Of a DNA stretch of 38,439 nucleotides, positions 6,669-14,828 are shown one piece after another. Position numbers and translations under genes: made by a program. The notes beneath the pieces are model-generated. The model searched no databases and was not told where the DNA came from. It saw only the letters and a program-made list of their open reading frames with translations. Position 1 is the first letter of the stretch; each line of letters begins with the position of its first letter. The DNA is from Terriglobia bacterium (GTDB lineage Bacteria > Acidobacteriota > Terriglobia > Bryobacterales > Bryobacteraceae), in assembly GCA_020073265.1 (NCBI GenBank), contig JAIQFN010000057.1, forward strand, positions 1-38,439. The letters are read 5' to 3'.

Positions 6669-9206
6669 TTACCAAAATGGATGCGGCCACGGATTCAGGT
6701 CCTCTAGGCGCCGGTCGCGCTGCGCCAGCCCCATCAGCCGCGGTGCTTGATAAAGACGCTTTCCACCGAGGGCCGCATAGCGATAACCGGCGTGCAGCGG
6801 CTGCAGACCGGGAATAAGAACCTTCACGACGTGTAATCCCAGGTCTCGAATCAGCGGAACTGAGCAGTCAACGACCAGGACCTCGTAACCGTGCCGCGCC
6901 AGCCGGCCGACAACAATGTCCAGTTCCTGCTTCACGTCGATGGGTTCGCGAACCGCAGCCGGATGCATGCCCTTCTTTCGCTTCGGACCAGACGCGAGAA
7001 AACGCGCGTGCTTGATTTTCTCCCGATCCTGATAGAACTTCAAATGATCCGGCAGGTTCTTGACTGCCTCGGGATCGGAACTGGCACTAACGCGGTTGGT
7101 ATAGCAGCGCTGATCACTCAGGTACGGCCGGCAGAATTGCGTCAGTTCGCGCTCGAGTTTCCGATCGAGCTGCTGCGGAAACAGCGAAGCCACCGGGTTG
7201 ATCAATAGAAAGTCCGGGTTGAGCTGGTCGCGAAGTATACCGAGCTCGACCGGTATCTCCAGGTCGGTAGTGACATCGACGCAAGTGAGCTCGAGAGACA
7301 GCGCCGCAAAATCGCGCCGAACATTGCTATCGGCGCCAGAAGGATCGAGCACTGGCAGCGACAGGCGGTTCATCCACACCACCATCAGCGAATCCCGCTC
7401 GATGGTTTCGTAGATACCTCCCAACACCGCGTGATGAAAGCTGCTGTGGCAGGCCGCGCCATTGCTATTGGCCCGGTAGAGCCGCGGAGCATCGCGGCGG
7501 CCGAACACCAGATCCACAGGCACCAGCACCGGTTCGGAATCCGAGAGGCGCATTCCCCAGATCCACTGGATGCTCTGGCCAGGCTCAAACCTGCGCATTC
7601 GAAAGCCGCGTTGAGCGTATTGTTCCTCCGCATATAGCGGAAACGTTCTCGGATCCAAAGCGCACCCGGCGACGCTTTGATAGCTCGCCGAAACGATGCG
7701 CCTGGAGTCGCTTTGCTCGAGGGCAAAGAGCCGCTCGATCCCCTCCATCAGCGCCAAGGCTTCTGCCTTGCGGCCGTCGTGGAAGTCCGATCCCTCCGAA
7801 TACGCCGCCACTCGATGGACCGGCTCGCCGGGCCTCGCTACGACAGCGCGAAATGCATTGGCCACCAGATTGTCGGGGGGGTTGGCGCCGCGCTCATAGC
7901 AAAACCTGTAAACCGCACGCCTCTGATCAGCCGACTCCTGAGCACAGGAGCGAAACAACGCCAAGCGTTCCCCAATCAGGTGCTGCGACCGACGGCGGAG
8001 TTCCAACAAATCGACCGGCTCGGCCGCCGGACCGTTCCAGTTTTGCCGCCACTCTCGCATCGCCTGCGTGCGCAACTCGGCGGACGTCCGGCCCGGCGCA
8101 GGATAGCATTGCATGCAGGCGTAGTGTCTGGGGACCGCTGTAGCCACAACTTCAAAAGGCTCGCTGCTCAGTTGCCAGAGCATGCTCTGATTCGTGGCCG
8201 GGTTCGAAGCCCGGTCGCCGGCCTGAAAGGCGGCCAGCAACGCGAGCTGCGAAATCATCTCGATCAGCCAGGGCTCCACCGCAGGACGCCAGCGGACCGG
8301 GAGCGGGAAGCGTCGCCCCAGATACTCGCGCTCCAGCAGCGAGAAGCGATCTCCTTCCGCCCGGTAGAGCGATGCGCAGGAAATACAGCCGCCGGACTCT
8401 TTCGCTCCATCCGGAGTTCTGAAGGGACCCACTGACCCGCCTGCTTCTGAGAGTTCCGCCACGATCAATGGAATGCAGGCAGTTTCGCAGACTGCGGAAA
8501 CGCATTCGGCCAGCAGGCTAGCGCGGTCGACGCAGCACACTACCGCTCCCACCTTGCCGACAACCTGCCGCAAAGTTTCCGCGATCGCCTCCCGATCTCC
8601 GCCCTCGGACCTCACGCAATGCACGATGCTTTGACTCGCGCGGCTGAGGCAGCGCCACACCACGTCGACCTTCATCCGGCCCAGCTCTCCGGGGCGGTAG
8701 AACGGAGCGAGGTCGCCGTTTTCTACCGGTACCGGATCGAAAATGTACACCGCCCGTGGGCCGCAATGAAGGACCTGGTCGAGAACCGCGAGCCCCAGTT
8801 CGCCCAAGCCGACCAGCAACAGGGGACGCAGCCTCCCGCCGGACGGCTTAGCACGTGAGGAGATTCTCAGCGATGGGCGGCGCCGCATCGAGATGGGAAC
8901 GGTCCTGGAAGCGGTCTCCAGTTGCTGCAAGCGCGAGAGCCGTGTCGTCAACCGTTCCAGATCCTGAAGCCGCACCCCGCTTTGCCGGGCGATCTTACCG
9001 AGCGTGTGGCTTCCGTCGAAAAGATCCAGAAGTGCGTCCCCCGCTCGAACCAGCCGCTTCGAGCGCACCTCGACAATCTCAGAGCCCGACTGGATCATCC
9101 ACCCGGAAGGAGAAGGGAGAATCAGGCTGGATCTGGCGAGCTGTGGCTTGTAGCTGCCGCGCAATGTCACCGATTTCCACCCCAGGCTAGCATGTGGTTT
9201 TCTCAT
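6669..9206 (-). CDS. ThiF-like/YcaO fusion: azoline-forming cyclodehydratase
   Basis: An 845-residue fusion of the two halves of a TOMM cyclodehydratase. Residues about 30-100 look like a small winged-helix leader-binding (RRE/PqqD-like) domain. Residues 125-400 are an E1/ThiF-like partner with LLLVGLGELG at 129-138 and a likely zinc site formed by C274/C277 (CISC) and C364/C367 (CMQC). Residues 400-845 are the YcaO domain, with YSEGSDFHDGRKAEALALME near 469-488, GIERL at 489-493 and ETIERDS near 600-606, which carry the ATP/Mg-binding acids. The chain ends PWPHPFW, a PxPxP tail typical of azoline-forming YcaO proteins. It should use ATP to cyclise Ser/Thr/Cys onto the preceding carbonyl. ATG 9206 has no strong ribosome site; a GTG at codon 13 with GGTGG upstream is an alternative. 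SagB follows 12 bases downstream. Confidence 0.9.
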   Translation of the reverse strand: MRKPHASLGWKSVTLRGSYKPQLARSSLILPSPSGWMIQSGSEIVEVRSKRLVRAGDALLDLFDGSHTLGKIARQSGVRLQDLERLTTRLSRLQQLETASRTVPISMRRRPSLRISSRAKPSGGRLRPLLLVGLGELGLAVLDQVLHCGPRAVYIFDPVPVENGDLAPFYRPGELGRMKVDVVWRCLSRASQSIVHCVRSEGGDREAIAETLRQVVGKVGAVVCCVDRASLLAECVSAVCETACIPLIVAELSEAGGSVGPFRTPDGAKESGGCISCASLYRAEGDRFSLLEREYLGRRFPLPVRWRPAVEPWLIEMISQLALLAAFQAGDRASNPATNQSMLWQLSSEPFEVVATAVPRHYACMQCYPAPGRTSAELRTQAMREWRQNWNGPAAEPVDLLELRRRSQHLIGERLALFRSCAQESADQRRAVYRFCYERGANPPDNLVANAFRAVVARPGEPVHRVAAYSEGSDFHDGRKAEALALMEGIERLFALEQSDSRRIVSASYQSVAGCALDPRTFPLYAEEQYAQRGFRMRRFEPGQSIQWIWGMRLSDSEPVLVPVDLVFGRRDAPRLYRANSNGAACHSSFHHAVLGGIYETIERDSLMVVWMNRLSLPVLDPSGADSNVRRDFAALSLELTCVDVTTDLEIPVELGILRDQLNPDFLLINPVASLFPQQLDRKLERELTQFCRPYLSDQRCYTNRVSASSDPEAVKNLPDHLKFYQDREKIKHARFLASGPKRKKGMHPAAVREPIDVKQELDIVVGRLARHGYEVLVVDCSVPLIRDLGLHVVKVLIPGLQPLHAGYRYAALGGKRLYQAPRLMGLAQRDRRLEDLNPWPHPFW

Positions 9207-9237
9207 GCGACAAGCAGAACGCCAGTGTCATGATGAC

Positions 9238-9245
9238 TACTAGTA
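9238..9245. promoter_or_regulatory. 8-bp perfect palindrome in divergent promoter region
   Basis: TACTAGTA is a perfect 8-bp palindrome between the divergent YcaO and precursor genes, about 20 bases upstream of the -35 of the rightward promoter. It could be a small operator half or chance; there is no second copy or regulator gene nearby to support it. Confidence 0.2.
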
Positions 9246-9265
9246 CTTTTTCGTAACGACTGGTC

Positions 9266-9296
9266 TTGACGGCTAACGGGCCATTCAGGCTACAAT
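9266..9296 (+). promoter_or_regulatory. putative promoter of the precursor-peptide gene
   Basis: A sigma70-like pair: TTGACG at 9266-9271 and TACAAT at 9291-9296, separated by 19 bases, slightly longer than ideal. The expected start of transcription is near 9303, leaving a leader of about 13 bases that carries GAGGT (9305-9309) six bases before the GTG at 9316. It would drive the precursor, MNIO and PqqD/HPrK genes. I found no comparable pair for the leftward YcaO gene. Confidence 0.5.
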
Positions 9297-9315
9297 ACAG
9301 CACCGAGGTCCCCAC

Positions 9316-9510
9316 GTGATCAATAGCGACAAGAGCACGAAACAAACCAAGTCGGACGATGAATCTCAAGCTCGCCGCGAGTTTCTCAAGAAGGTCGCGA
9401 AGGGCTCGGCCACCGTGCCGGCTGCGGTCCTTTTGCTCGCCGCCAGCACCAAGCAGGCCCAGGCGGGCGGGGGCGGCACATCTGGCGGCAGCGGCAGCGG
9501 TAGCTCTTAA
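9316..9510 (+). CDS. candidate RiPP precursor peptide with twin-arginine leader and Gly/Ser/Thr tail
   Basis: A 64-residue peptide starting at GTG 9316 behind GAGGT. Residues 1-19 are polar (MINSDKSTKQTKSDDESQA). RREFLKK at 20-26 followed by VAKGSATVPAAVLLLAAS is a Tat-like n- and h-region, then KQAQA ends in an AxA-type cleavage motif. The last 14 residues are GGGGTSGGSGSGSS: eight Gly, five Ser, one Thr, no Cys. A Gly-rich tail with scattered Ser/Thr next to YcaO and SagB-like genes resembles the core of an oxazole-containing peptide; microcin B17 is the known Gly-rich case. It sits between the YcaO gene (divergent) and an MNIO gene nine bases downstream. The alternative is an unmodified small Tat-exported protein. 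The precursor role is inferred from context. Confidence 0.7.
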   Translation: MINSDKSTKQTKSDDESQARREFLKKVAKGSATVPAAVLLLAASTKQAQAGGGGTSGGSGSGSS

Positions 9511-9519
9511 ACCCCACGC

Positions 9520-10326
9520 TTGAAAAGGCCTGTCCGAACCGGCATCCTCCATTCTGCGGCCTTCGCCCCTTGGCTCGAGCAAGCGCTCACGTCCACCGAG
9601 TGCGTTGAAGTTCGCGCTTCTCGCTTTTATCACACCGGTACGAAACTGGCGGAGGCTATTTCCCGCCGTCGTCCCTCCATCATTTCCGGAGCCTGGCTTT
9701 CTCTCGGCAGCACTGGCCCCCTGGATTTCGCCCGTGTCAGCTTCTTCGCGGCCATTGTCAAGCGAACCAATCCGCTGTGGATTTCGGAACCCTGCGGCTT
9801 TTCGAGCACAGAAGAATCCACTTGGGCGCGCTACTTGCCTGTCAACCCCGGTTCCAGAAGCCTGAACACGATTGTGGAGCACGCCATCCAGGTGATGGAC
9901 ATCTGCCAGAAGCCGCTGCTCTTGGAAACCATCGCTTCGTCGATTCAGCCCCGCGGATCTGCTCGTGAAACGGACTTTCTCAATCAGATCTGCCAAAAGG
10001 CCAAGTGCGGCCTCTTGCTGGATGTCACCGCTCTTCTGGTGAACGCCCGTAACCACCGCTTCGACCCGGTCGGGTGGCTACATCAAGTCGATCGCCAGCT
10101 CATCCTCCAGTTACACGTTTCCGGCTACTCCCGGCGCGACCATCGTTACTTTGATGAGCACTCCAGTGACGTTCAGGAGGATGTCTGGGAGTTAGTAGCG
10201 GAAGTCCTCGACTACTCGAGCCCGCGCGCGATCATCTTGGAACGCGAGGGCAGCTATCCGCCGGTTTTTGTGATCGAACGCGAGCTCGCCCGGTTGAAGA
10301 AGCTATCCCGGCGTGCCTGCTCTTAG
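9520..10326 (+). CDS. divergent DUF692 / MNIO-family protein
   Basis: A 268-residue TIM-barrel-type protein of the DUF692 family, the multinuclear non-haem iron oxidases that modify RiPP peptides (MbnB is the best-known member). Recognisable blocks are LSLGSTGPLD at 60-69, KPLLLETIASS at 131-141 (E136), CGLLLDVTALLVNARNH at 163-179 (D168, N175), LQLHVSGYS at 197-204 (H199), FDEH at 211-214 and AIILEREG at 237-244 (E241). Two usual histidines seem absent: the HGV..S block reads SGAWLS (S57) and the S-[DE]-H-L block reads ISEPC (P91). It starts with TTG at 9520, in the same frame as the precursor and only three codons after its stop; no good ribosome site is seen, so translation may depend on coupling. 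The usual partner DUF2063 is not in the window. Confidence 0.75.
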   Translation: MKRPVRTGILHSAAFAPWLEQALTSTECVEVRASRFYHTGTKLAEAISRRRPSIISGAWLSLGSTGPLDFARVSFFAAIVKRTNPLWISEPCGFSSTEESTWARYLPVNPGSRSLNTIVEHAIQVMDICQKPLLLETIASSIQPRGSARETDFLNQICQKAKCGLLLDVTALLVNARNHRFDPVGWLHQVDRQLILQLHVSGYSRRDHRYFDEHSSDVQEDVWELVAEVLDYSSPRAIILEREGSYPPVFVIERELARLKKLSRRACS

Positions 10327-10334
10327 ATGACCAG

Positions 10335-11783
10335 ATGAAGGAACGCGTCGGCATCGAGGAAGGCCTCAGTTGCTTTCTCCTGGAGCAGGAAGGGATTCTC
10401 TTTTCCGAAGGTCAACAGGAACTGTACGCCTTGAACACGCCCGCCACCTATGTCTGGTGCTGCCTGGAGGAAGGCATGACACCCGGCGAGATGGGTGCCG
10501 CCTTTTCGGCCAGCTTCGACGTTCCTCGCGATCAAGCTCTCCGTACCATCGGGGATCTGCTGTCGCGCTGGCAAGCCTTCGGCTACCTCCGAGGCGTTCC
10601 AGACATGGCGCGCTCCGAAATTGATTGGACCACGGCTTTGGGCCGTCTTATGGCCAGCCCCGCGTTGCGAGAGGAGTTTAGAAGCTCACCCGCGGCGGTA
10701 GCCCGGAAATTGAGGGTTGCTTCCTCTGACCGGAGGGCGTTCGTGTCGCTTCGGCCTGCTGACGTCGAGTTGGAAGCGCAGCAGTTCGAAGAGAGGAAGC
10801 GCGCGCAGCCGGTCGAGAATGTCTTCGAGAGCGGCCGGTTCGTTCTTTGGTCTTCTGAAGCCGGCGAGAGCGGGCAGAGCATTCTCCGAGCCGCGCTTGA
10901 GGCACGCGCGCGACACTCCGGCCGAATGAACCGCGTGCGTTACTACCGGCTTCTGACGACGACTTTCGCCATTCGCTTCTCTTCGGCCGCCGAGCAGGCC
11001 AGAGTGCATCCGACGCTCGCTCATTTGGAGATTGAGCCGGCGCGCGTCGACGTGGCGCTCGAAGTCCTCGGCACTCCAGCGGGTCATGTTCTCGTGGACG
11101 GCATCGCGCCGTTTAGTTTTTGCCGGGACTTAGACCGGCTAGCGCCGCGTTTCAAAACCTGGCTGCTCCAAACCGTGGTGCGGCGCCATTCCTACTTTCT
11201 CGAGCTCCATGCTGGCGTGGTATCGAACGGCGAGAAGTGTGTGTTGCTTCCCGCGGCGCCGGGCAGCGGAAAAACCACCCTGACTGCAGCTCTCGCGGCC
11301 GCTGGGTTTCAGTACTTCTCTGACGAAATTGCGCTGCTCGAAGAGCCGGACCTCGAAGTAAGGCCGGTACCGATCAGCCTGTCGGTTAAGTCCGGTGCGA
11401 CCGATATCCTGGCACCGCTGTTTCCCCAACGCCGCCGGTTGGCCAGACATACTCGCGAAGATTTTGAGTCCGTCACGTACCTGAACCCTCCCGCCGCATC
11501 GTTGCGCTATGAGGCGAACCGGACTTATCCGGCCGGCTGGATTGTCTTCCCTCAGTATTCTCCTGGAGTCACCACCGAACTCCGGCCCATTGGGAAAGCG
11601 GAAGCTCTGGCCCGTCTCGTGCGGGAAATCCTGGTGGTCGCAAAGCCTTTGGACAAGCGCACGGTGCGCAGTTTGGTCGAGTGGATCCAGCGAGTGGAGT
11701 GCTACGAACTACCAAACTCCTCCCTATCGCAGGCTGTTGAACTGATCGGTCGGCTGCTAAAGGGTCCGCACCCCAACTCTTAG
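10335..11783 (+). CDS. PqqD-like peptide-binding domain fused to HPr-kinase-like domain
   Basis: A 482-residue fusion. Residues 10-90 read as a PqqD-like RiPP recognition fold (ILFSEGQQELYALNTPATYV, then helices with DVPRDQALRTIGDLLSRW). Residues 100-155 are a helical segment with SPALREEF and SSPAAVARKL that I cannot name. Residues 200-470 resemble HPr-kinase-related proteins: LHAGVV at 291-296, a P-loop PAAPGSGKTTL at 306-316, and a Walker-B-like YFSDE at 327-331. Known HPr-rel-type loci carry PqqD-like, kinase-like and NTP_transf_5 proteins as separate genes; here two are joined. The kinase-like part might phosphorylate the peptide or a Ser/Thr in it, while the PqqD-like part binds the leader; this is inference. 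ATG 10335 is eight bases after the MNIO stop, so it is in the same operon. Confidence 0.8.
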   Translation: MKERVGIEEGLSCFLLEQEGILFSEGQQELYALNTPATYVWCCLEEGMTPGEMGAAFSASFDVPRDQALRTIGDLLSRWQAFGYLRGVPDMARSEIDWTTALGRLMASPALREEFRSSPAAVARKLRVASSDRRAFVSLRPADVELEAQQFEERKRAQPVENVFESGRFVLWSSEAGESGQSILRAALEARARHSGRMNRVRYYRLLTTTFAIRFSSAAEQARVHPTLAHLEIEPARVDVALEVLGTPAGHVLVDGIAPFSFCRDLDRLAPRFKTWLLQTVVRRHSYFLELHAGVVSNGEKCVLLPAAPGSGKTTLTAALAAAGFQYFSDEIALLEEPDLEVRPVPISLSVKSGATDILAPLFPQRRRLARHTREDFESVTYLNPPAASLRYEANRTYPAGWIVFPQYSPGVTTELRPIGKAEALARLVREILVVAKPLDKRTVRSLVEWIQRVECYELPNSSLSQAVELIGRLLKGPHPNS

Positions 11784-12036
11784 CTGCCGTGAGGCGCTGT
11801 CATTCGAGATGCCTCGGGGCATTGTTAGCACGATTGATCGGTTGGCTGCTTCTAACGAGGTCGGAACGGAACGGAGATCGCCGCTTGAGGACCACCGTGA
11901 CCAGATCGCCCCCCCGAGTAGTCGAGCCGCCAGGTCGAGCTGTTCGACGACACAGGTGCAGGTTCTCGATGGTGCGGCGACCTGGATTCGCGGATGCTAC
12001 CCTAGAACACAGTCCAACTTTGGGAGCTACCTCCAA

Positions 12037-14730
12037 ATGAAAAAGTCCTGCCTCCTTCTTCTATGGCTGGCCCCGCTCGCAACGGCGCAGTTCTATAACA
12101 TGTCGACCATTGCCGGAATTGGCCGGATGCCATTTGCATCCAACGGTGGTGTCGCGATCAACGCTCGGCTGATTGAACCGCAGGGGATTGCGGTCGATTC
12201 GGCAGGTAACTACTACGTCAGTGACACCTACTACCAGCAGGTGTTTCAAGTCTCCGCCGGCGGGACGATTAAGGTGTATGCGGGCAATGGTCTGCCGGGA
12301 TCCTCGGGCGATGGGGGACCGGCCACCCAGGCGCAGCTGTACAATCCCGAGGATCTCGCGGTCGATTCGTCGGGGAACCTTTACATTTGCGACTTTTCCA
12401 ATTCGCGCATCCGTAAGGTAACGCCGGGGGGAACGATCTCGACCGTCGTATCGCTGGCGGGTCCCTTCGGAATCGACCTGGATAGCGCCGGCAATCTGTA
12501 CGTCAGCCAGCCGGCTCAAAATCTCGTTCGCATGGTGAGCCCGTCCGGCGCCATCACCACCATCGCGGGTAACGGCCAACCTGGATCCTTGGGCGACGGA
12601 GCCTCCGCGACGTCCGCCATGCTTTACTCGCCCGAGGGCCTGAAAGTGGACTCTCAGGGCAACGTCTTTGTAGCCGACTGCTTCAATCACCGGATTCGAA
12701 AAATAACGCCGCAGGGGATAATCACGACTGTCGCCGGCAACGGGACAGGCGCCTACCTGGGTGACGGGTCGGTCGCGACTTCAGCCTCGCTCTTCTATCC
12801 TACCGACCTGGTATTTGACGCCGCGGGCAACATGTACATCGCGGACGCCACCAACGAGCGCATCCGGGTAGTGAGCGGAGGCATCATATCTACATTCGCC
12901 GGAGGCGGCGGTTCCGTGACCACCTCATCGGCTCTTCAGGCGGAGTTGGCCGTGCCCAACTCGATTACCATCGACAGCCAGGGAAACATCGTCTTCCCTC
13001 TGGTGTATCTTCGGCAGGTCCGCCGGGTGACGCCGCAGAAAGTCATCAGCAACATTGCGGGCGCCTTGCCGACGCCCGGGGCCGGCGACAATCTTCCTGC
13101 TACCTCGTCTGTCTTGATCGATCCGGCGGGCGTGGCTTCCGACGCCGCAGGCAACTTGTATGTCTCGGATCAAGGTGACAATCGTGTCCGGATGATTTCG
13201 GCCGACCGTATCATTACGACCGCGGCCGGAACCGGCCTGTTCGGCAGTACAGGGAACGGTGGCCTGGCCAGGAACGCCGAGATCGGGTATCCGCACGGCG
13301 TGGGCTTAGATCCCTCCGGCAATGTATACGTGGCCTCCAAGATCGGCGCCGTAGTCCGAAAAATCACTCCGGGCGGTACGATTACCGCTTTCGCAGGCGG
13401 CGGTGGTATCGGTTCCGGGGGTGACGGCGGCCTTGCAACCGCGGCTCAATTGAATCTTCCCGCCGCGACTATCGGGGACGCGCAGGGCAACGTCTACATT
13501 AGCGACGATGCGACTGCGCGTATTCGCCGCGTGAACAGTTCCGGATTCATCAGCACCTTTGCCGGAACCGGCTCGCCGGGTTATTCCGGAGACAACGTCC
13601 CTGCCCTGACGGCTAAGTTGTATAGCCCGCAGCAAATGGCTGTCGACTCGAAGGGAAATCTCTATGTCGCCGATCGATCCAACAACCGCGTTCGAAAGAT
13701 CGCGCTGGACGGGACCATTACCACGGTGGCGGGAAACGGCGGAGCAACTTTGGGAGGCGACGGTGGCCTGGCCACGGCGGCGGGTGTACCTGCTCCGAGC
13801 GGGCTTGCCATAGACGCCGCCGGTAACCTTTTCATCTCGAGCCAGGGGCGGATTCGCAAAGTGGATGCTTCGACTGGCATGATCTCGACCATCGGCGGAA
13901 CAGGCACCAGCGGCTTTTCCGGTGACGGTGGACTGGCCACGCTTGCCGCGATGAGCACGACGCCGTCCATTGCCGTCGACGGCGCAGGCAACGTCTACGT
14001 CACCGATGAAGACAATCAGCGGATACGGCAGCTAACGCCGGTTCAGATCGTTCGCGAAGGCGTGGTGAACGGCGCGACAGGCGTCGCGGCACCAGTAGCG
14101 CCCGGCGAGATTGTGACGATCTACTCGGGGCCGGGAATCACGCTGGGGCCGGCCGCCGGAGCGGGCCTGCAGTTGGACGCCTCCGGCCGCGTCGCGACTC
14201 AGATCGGCGCAGTCCAGGCGTTGTTCGACGGAGTAGCAGCGCCCCTGACCTATGTCAACGCGGCCCAGATCAACTGCGTGGTACCGTACGAGGTGGCCGG
14301 AAAATCAACCACGAACTTGCAGGTGATGATCCAAAACAAACCGACCAACACGGTCGCGTTGCCGGTGGCAGCTTCTTCGCCGGGTGTGTTTGCGATCACC
14401 AACTCGAATGGAAGCGTGAACTCGGCTTCGAATCCCGCCCCGCCCAGCGACACTCTGGTGCTGTATGCTACGGGCGAAGGCAAGACCAACCCTAGCGTGG
14501 CGGACGGGACGGTAAACAATACCGTGTATCCTGCGCCCTTATTGGCCGTTTCCGTGCAAATCGCGGGTCAAGATGCCGCCGTTGCATACGCCGGGGCTGC
14601 GCCCGGATTTGTGGCCGGCGTTCTGCAGGTCAACGTCCAGATTCCTGCGGGCGTAAGTGGAACCGTGCCGCTGCAGCTGAAGATCGGCGATACGGTGACG
14701 CCTACGGGTTTGTCCATTTCGGTGCGCTAG
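12037..14730 (+). CDS. secreted NHL-repeat protein with Solibacter-type C-terminal domain
   Basis: An 897-residue exported protein. ATG 12037 is chosen because it opens a clear signal peptide, MKKSCLLLLWLAPLATA with cleavage before QFYN, and has GGGAG ten bases upstream; the frame itself stays open further upstream. I count 12 NHL-type repeats, each with a core such as PEDLAVDSSGNLYICD followed by RIRKVTPGGTISTVAG, enough for two six-bladed propellers. The last ~230 residues, from VNGATGVAAPVAPGEIV to the end, match the C-terminal domain I know as TIGR03437 from Candidatus Solibacter. The protein probably acts at or outside the outer membrane in binding; no catalytic residues are evident. A paralogue lies at 29145-33470. 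It lies 250 bases after the peptide cluster and is probably not part of it. Confidence 0.85.
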   Translation: MKKSCLLLLWLAPLATAQFYNMSTIAGIGRMPFASNGGVAINARLIEPQGIAVDSAGNYYVSDTYYQQVFQVSAGGTIKVYAGNGLPGSSGDGGPATQAQLYNPEDLAVDSSGNLYICDFSNSRIRKVTPGGTISTVVSLAGPFGIDLDSAGNLYVSQPAQNLVRMVSPSGAITTIAGNGQPGSLGDGASATSAMLYSPEGLKVDSQGNVFVADCFNHRIRKITPQGIITTVAGNGTGAYLGDGSVATSASLFYPTDLVFDAAGNMYIADATNERIRVVSGGIISTFAGGGGSVTTSSALQAELAVPNSITIDSQGNIVFPLVYLRQVRRVTPQKVISNIAGALPTPGAGDNLPATSSVLIDPAGVASDAAGNLYVSDQGDNRVRMISADRIITTAAGTGLFGSTGNGGLARNAEIGYPHGVGLDPSGNVYVASKIGAVVRKITPGGTITAFAGGGGIGSGGDGGLATAAQLNLPAATIGDAQGNVYISDDATARIRRVNSSGFISTFAGTGSPGYSGDNVPALTAKLYSPQQMAVDSKGNLYVADRSNNRVRKIALDGTITTVAGNGGATLGGDGGLATAAGVPAPSGLAIDAAGNLFISSQGRIRKVDASTGMISTIGGTGTSGFSGDGGLATLAAMSTTPSIAVDGAGNVYVTDEDNQRIRQLTPVQIVREGVVNGATGVAAPVAPGEIVTIYSGPGITLGPAAGAGLQLDASGRVATQIGAVQALFDGVAAPLTYVNAAQINCVVPYEVAGKSTTNLQVMIQNKPTNTVALPVAASSPGVFAITNSNGSVNSASNPAPPSDTLVLYATGEGKTNPSVADGTVNNTVYPAPLLAVSVQIAGQDAAVAYAGAAPGFVAGVLQVNVQIPAGVSGTVPLQLKIGDTVTPTGLSISVR
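12160..14040 (+). repeat. array of 12 NHL-type repeats in coding sequence
   Basis: Twelve repeats with the recurring core 'GxxxDxxGNxYxxD...RIRxVxxxGxIxTxAGxG', each about 50-57 residues (150-170 bases). Units 1, 2, 4, 5, 8, 10 and 12 are the clearest; unit 6 (ITIDSQGNIVFPLVY) is the most worn. The spacer GxxGDGGxAT recurs between units. Confidence 0.8.
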
Positions 14731-14828
14731 CCGGCCAGCGTCCGCCGGATGCTTGAGCGGAAATCCCGTCGCAAAATAGTGCTTTTCCTCCAGATGCCTT
14801 GAAACGGCCATAGTGTACACTCTCCAGC

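Noticed and set aside
9187-10056. 289-residue minus-strand ORF covering the precursor and MNIO start
   Set aside because: No motifs; the plus-strand genes have better start signals and family features.
11808-11821. ATGCC-TCGG-GGCAT hairpin after the kinase-fusion gene, as a terminator
   Set aside because: The stem is only five pairs and there is no T run after it, so it is too weak to call.
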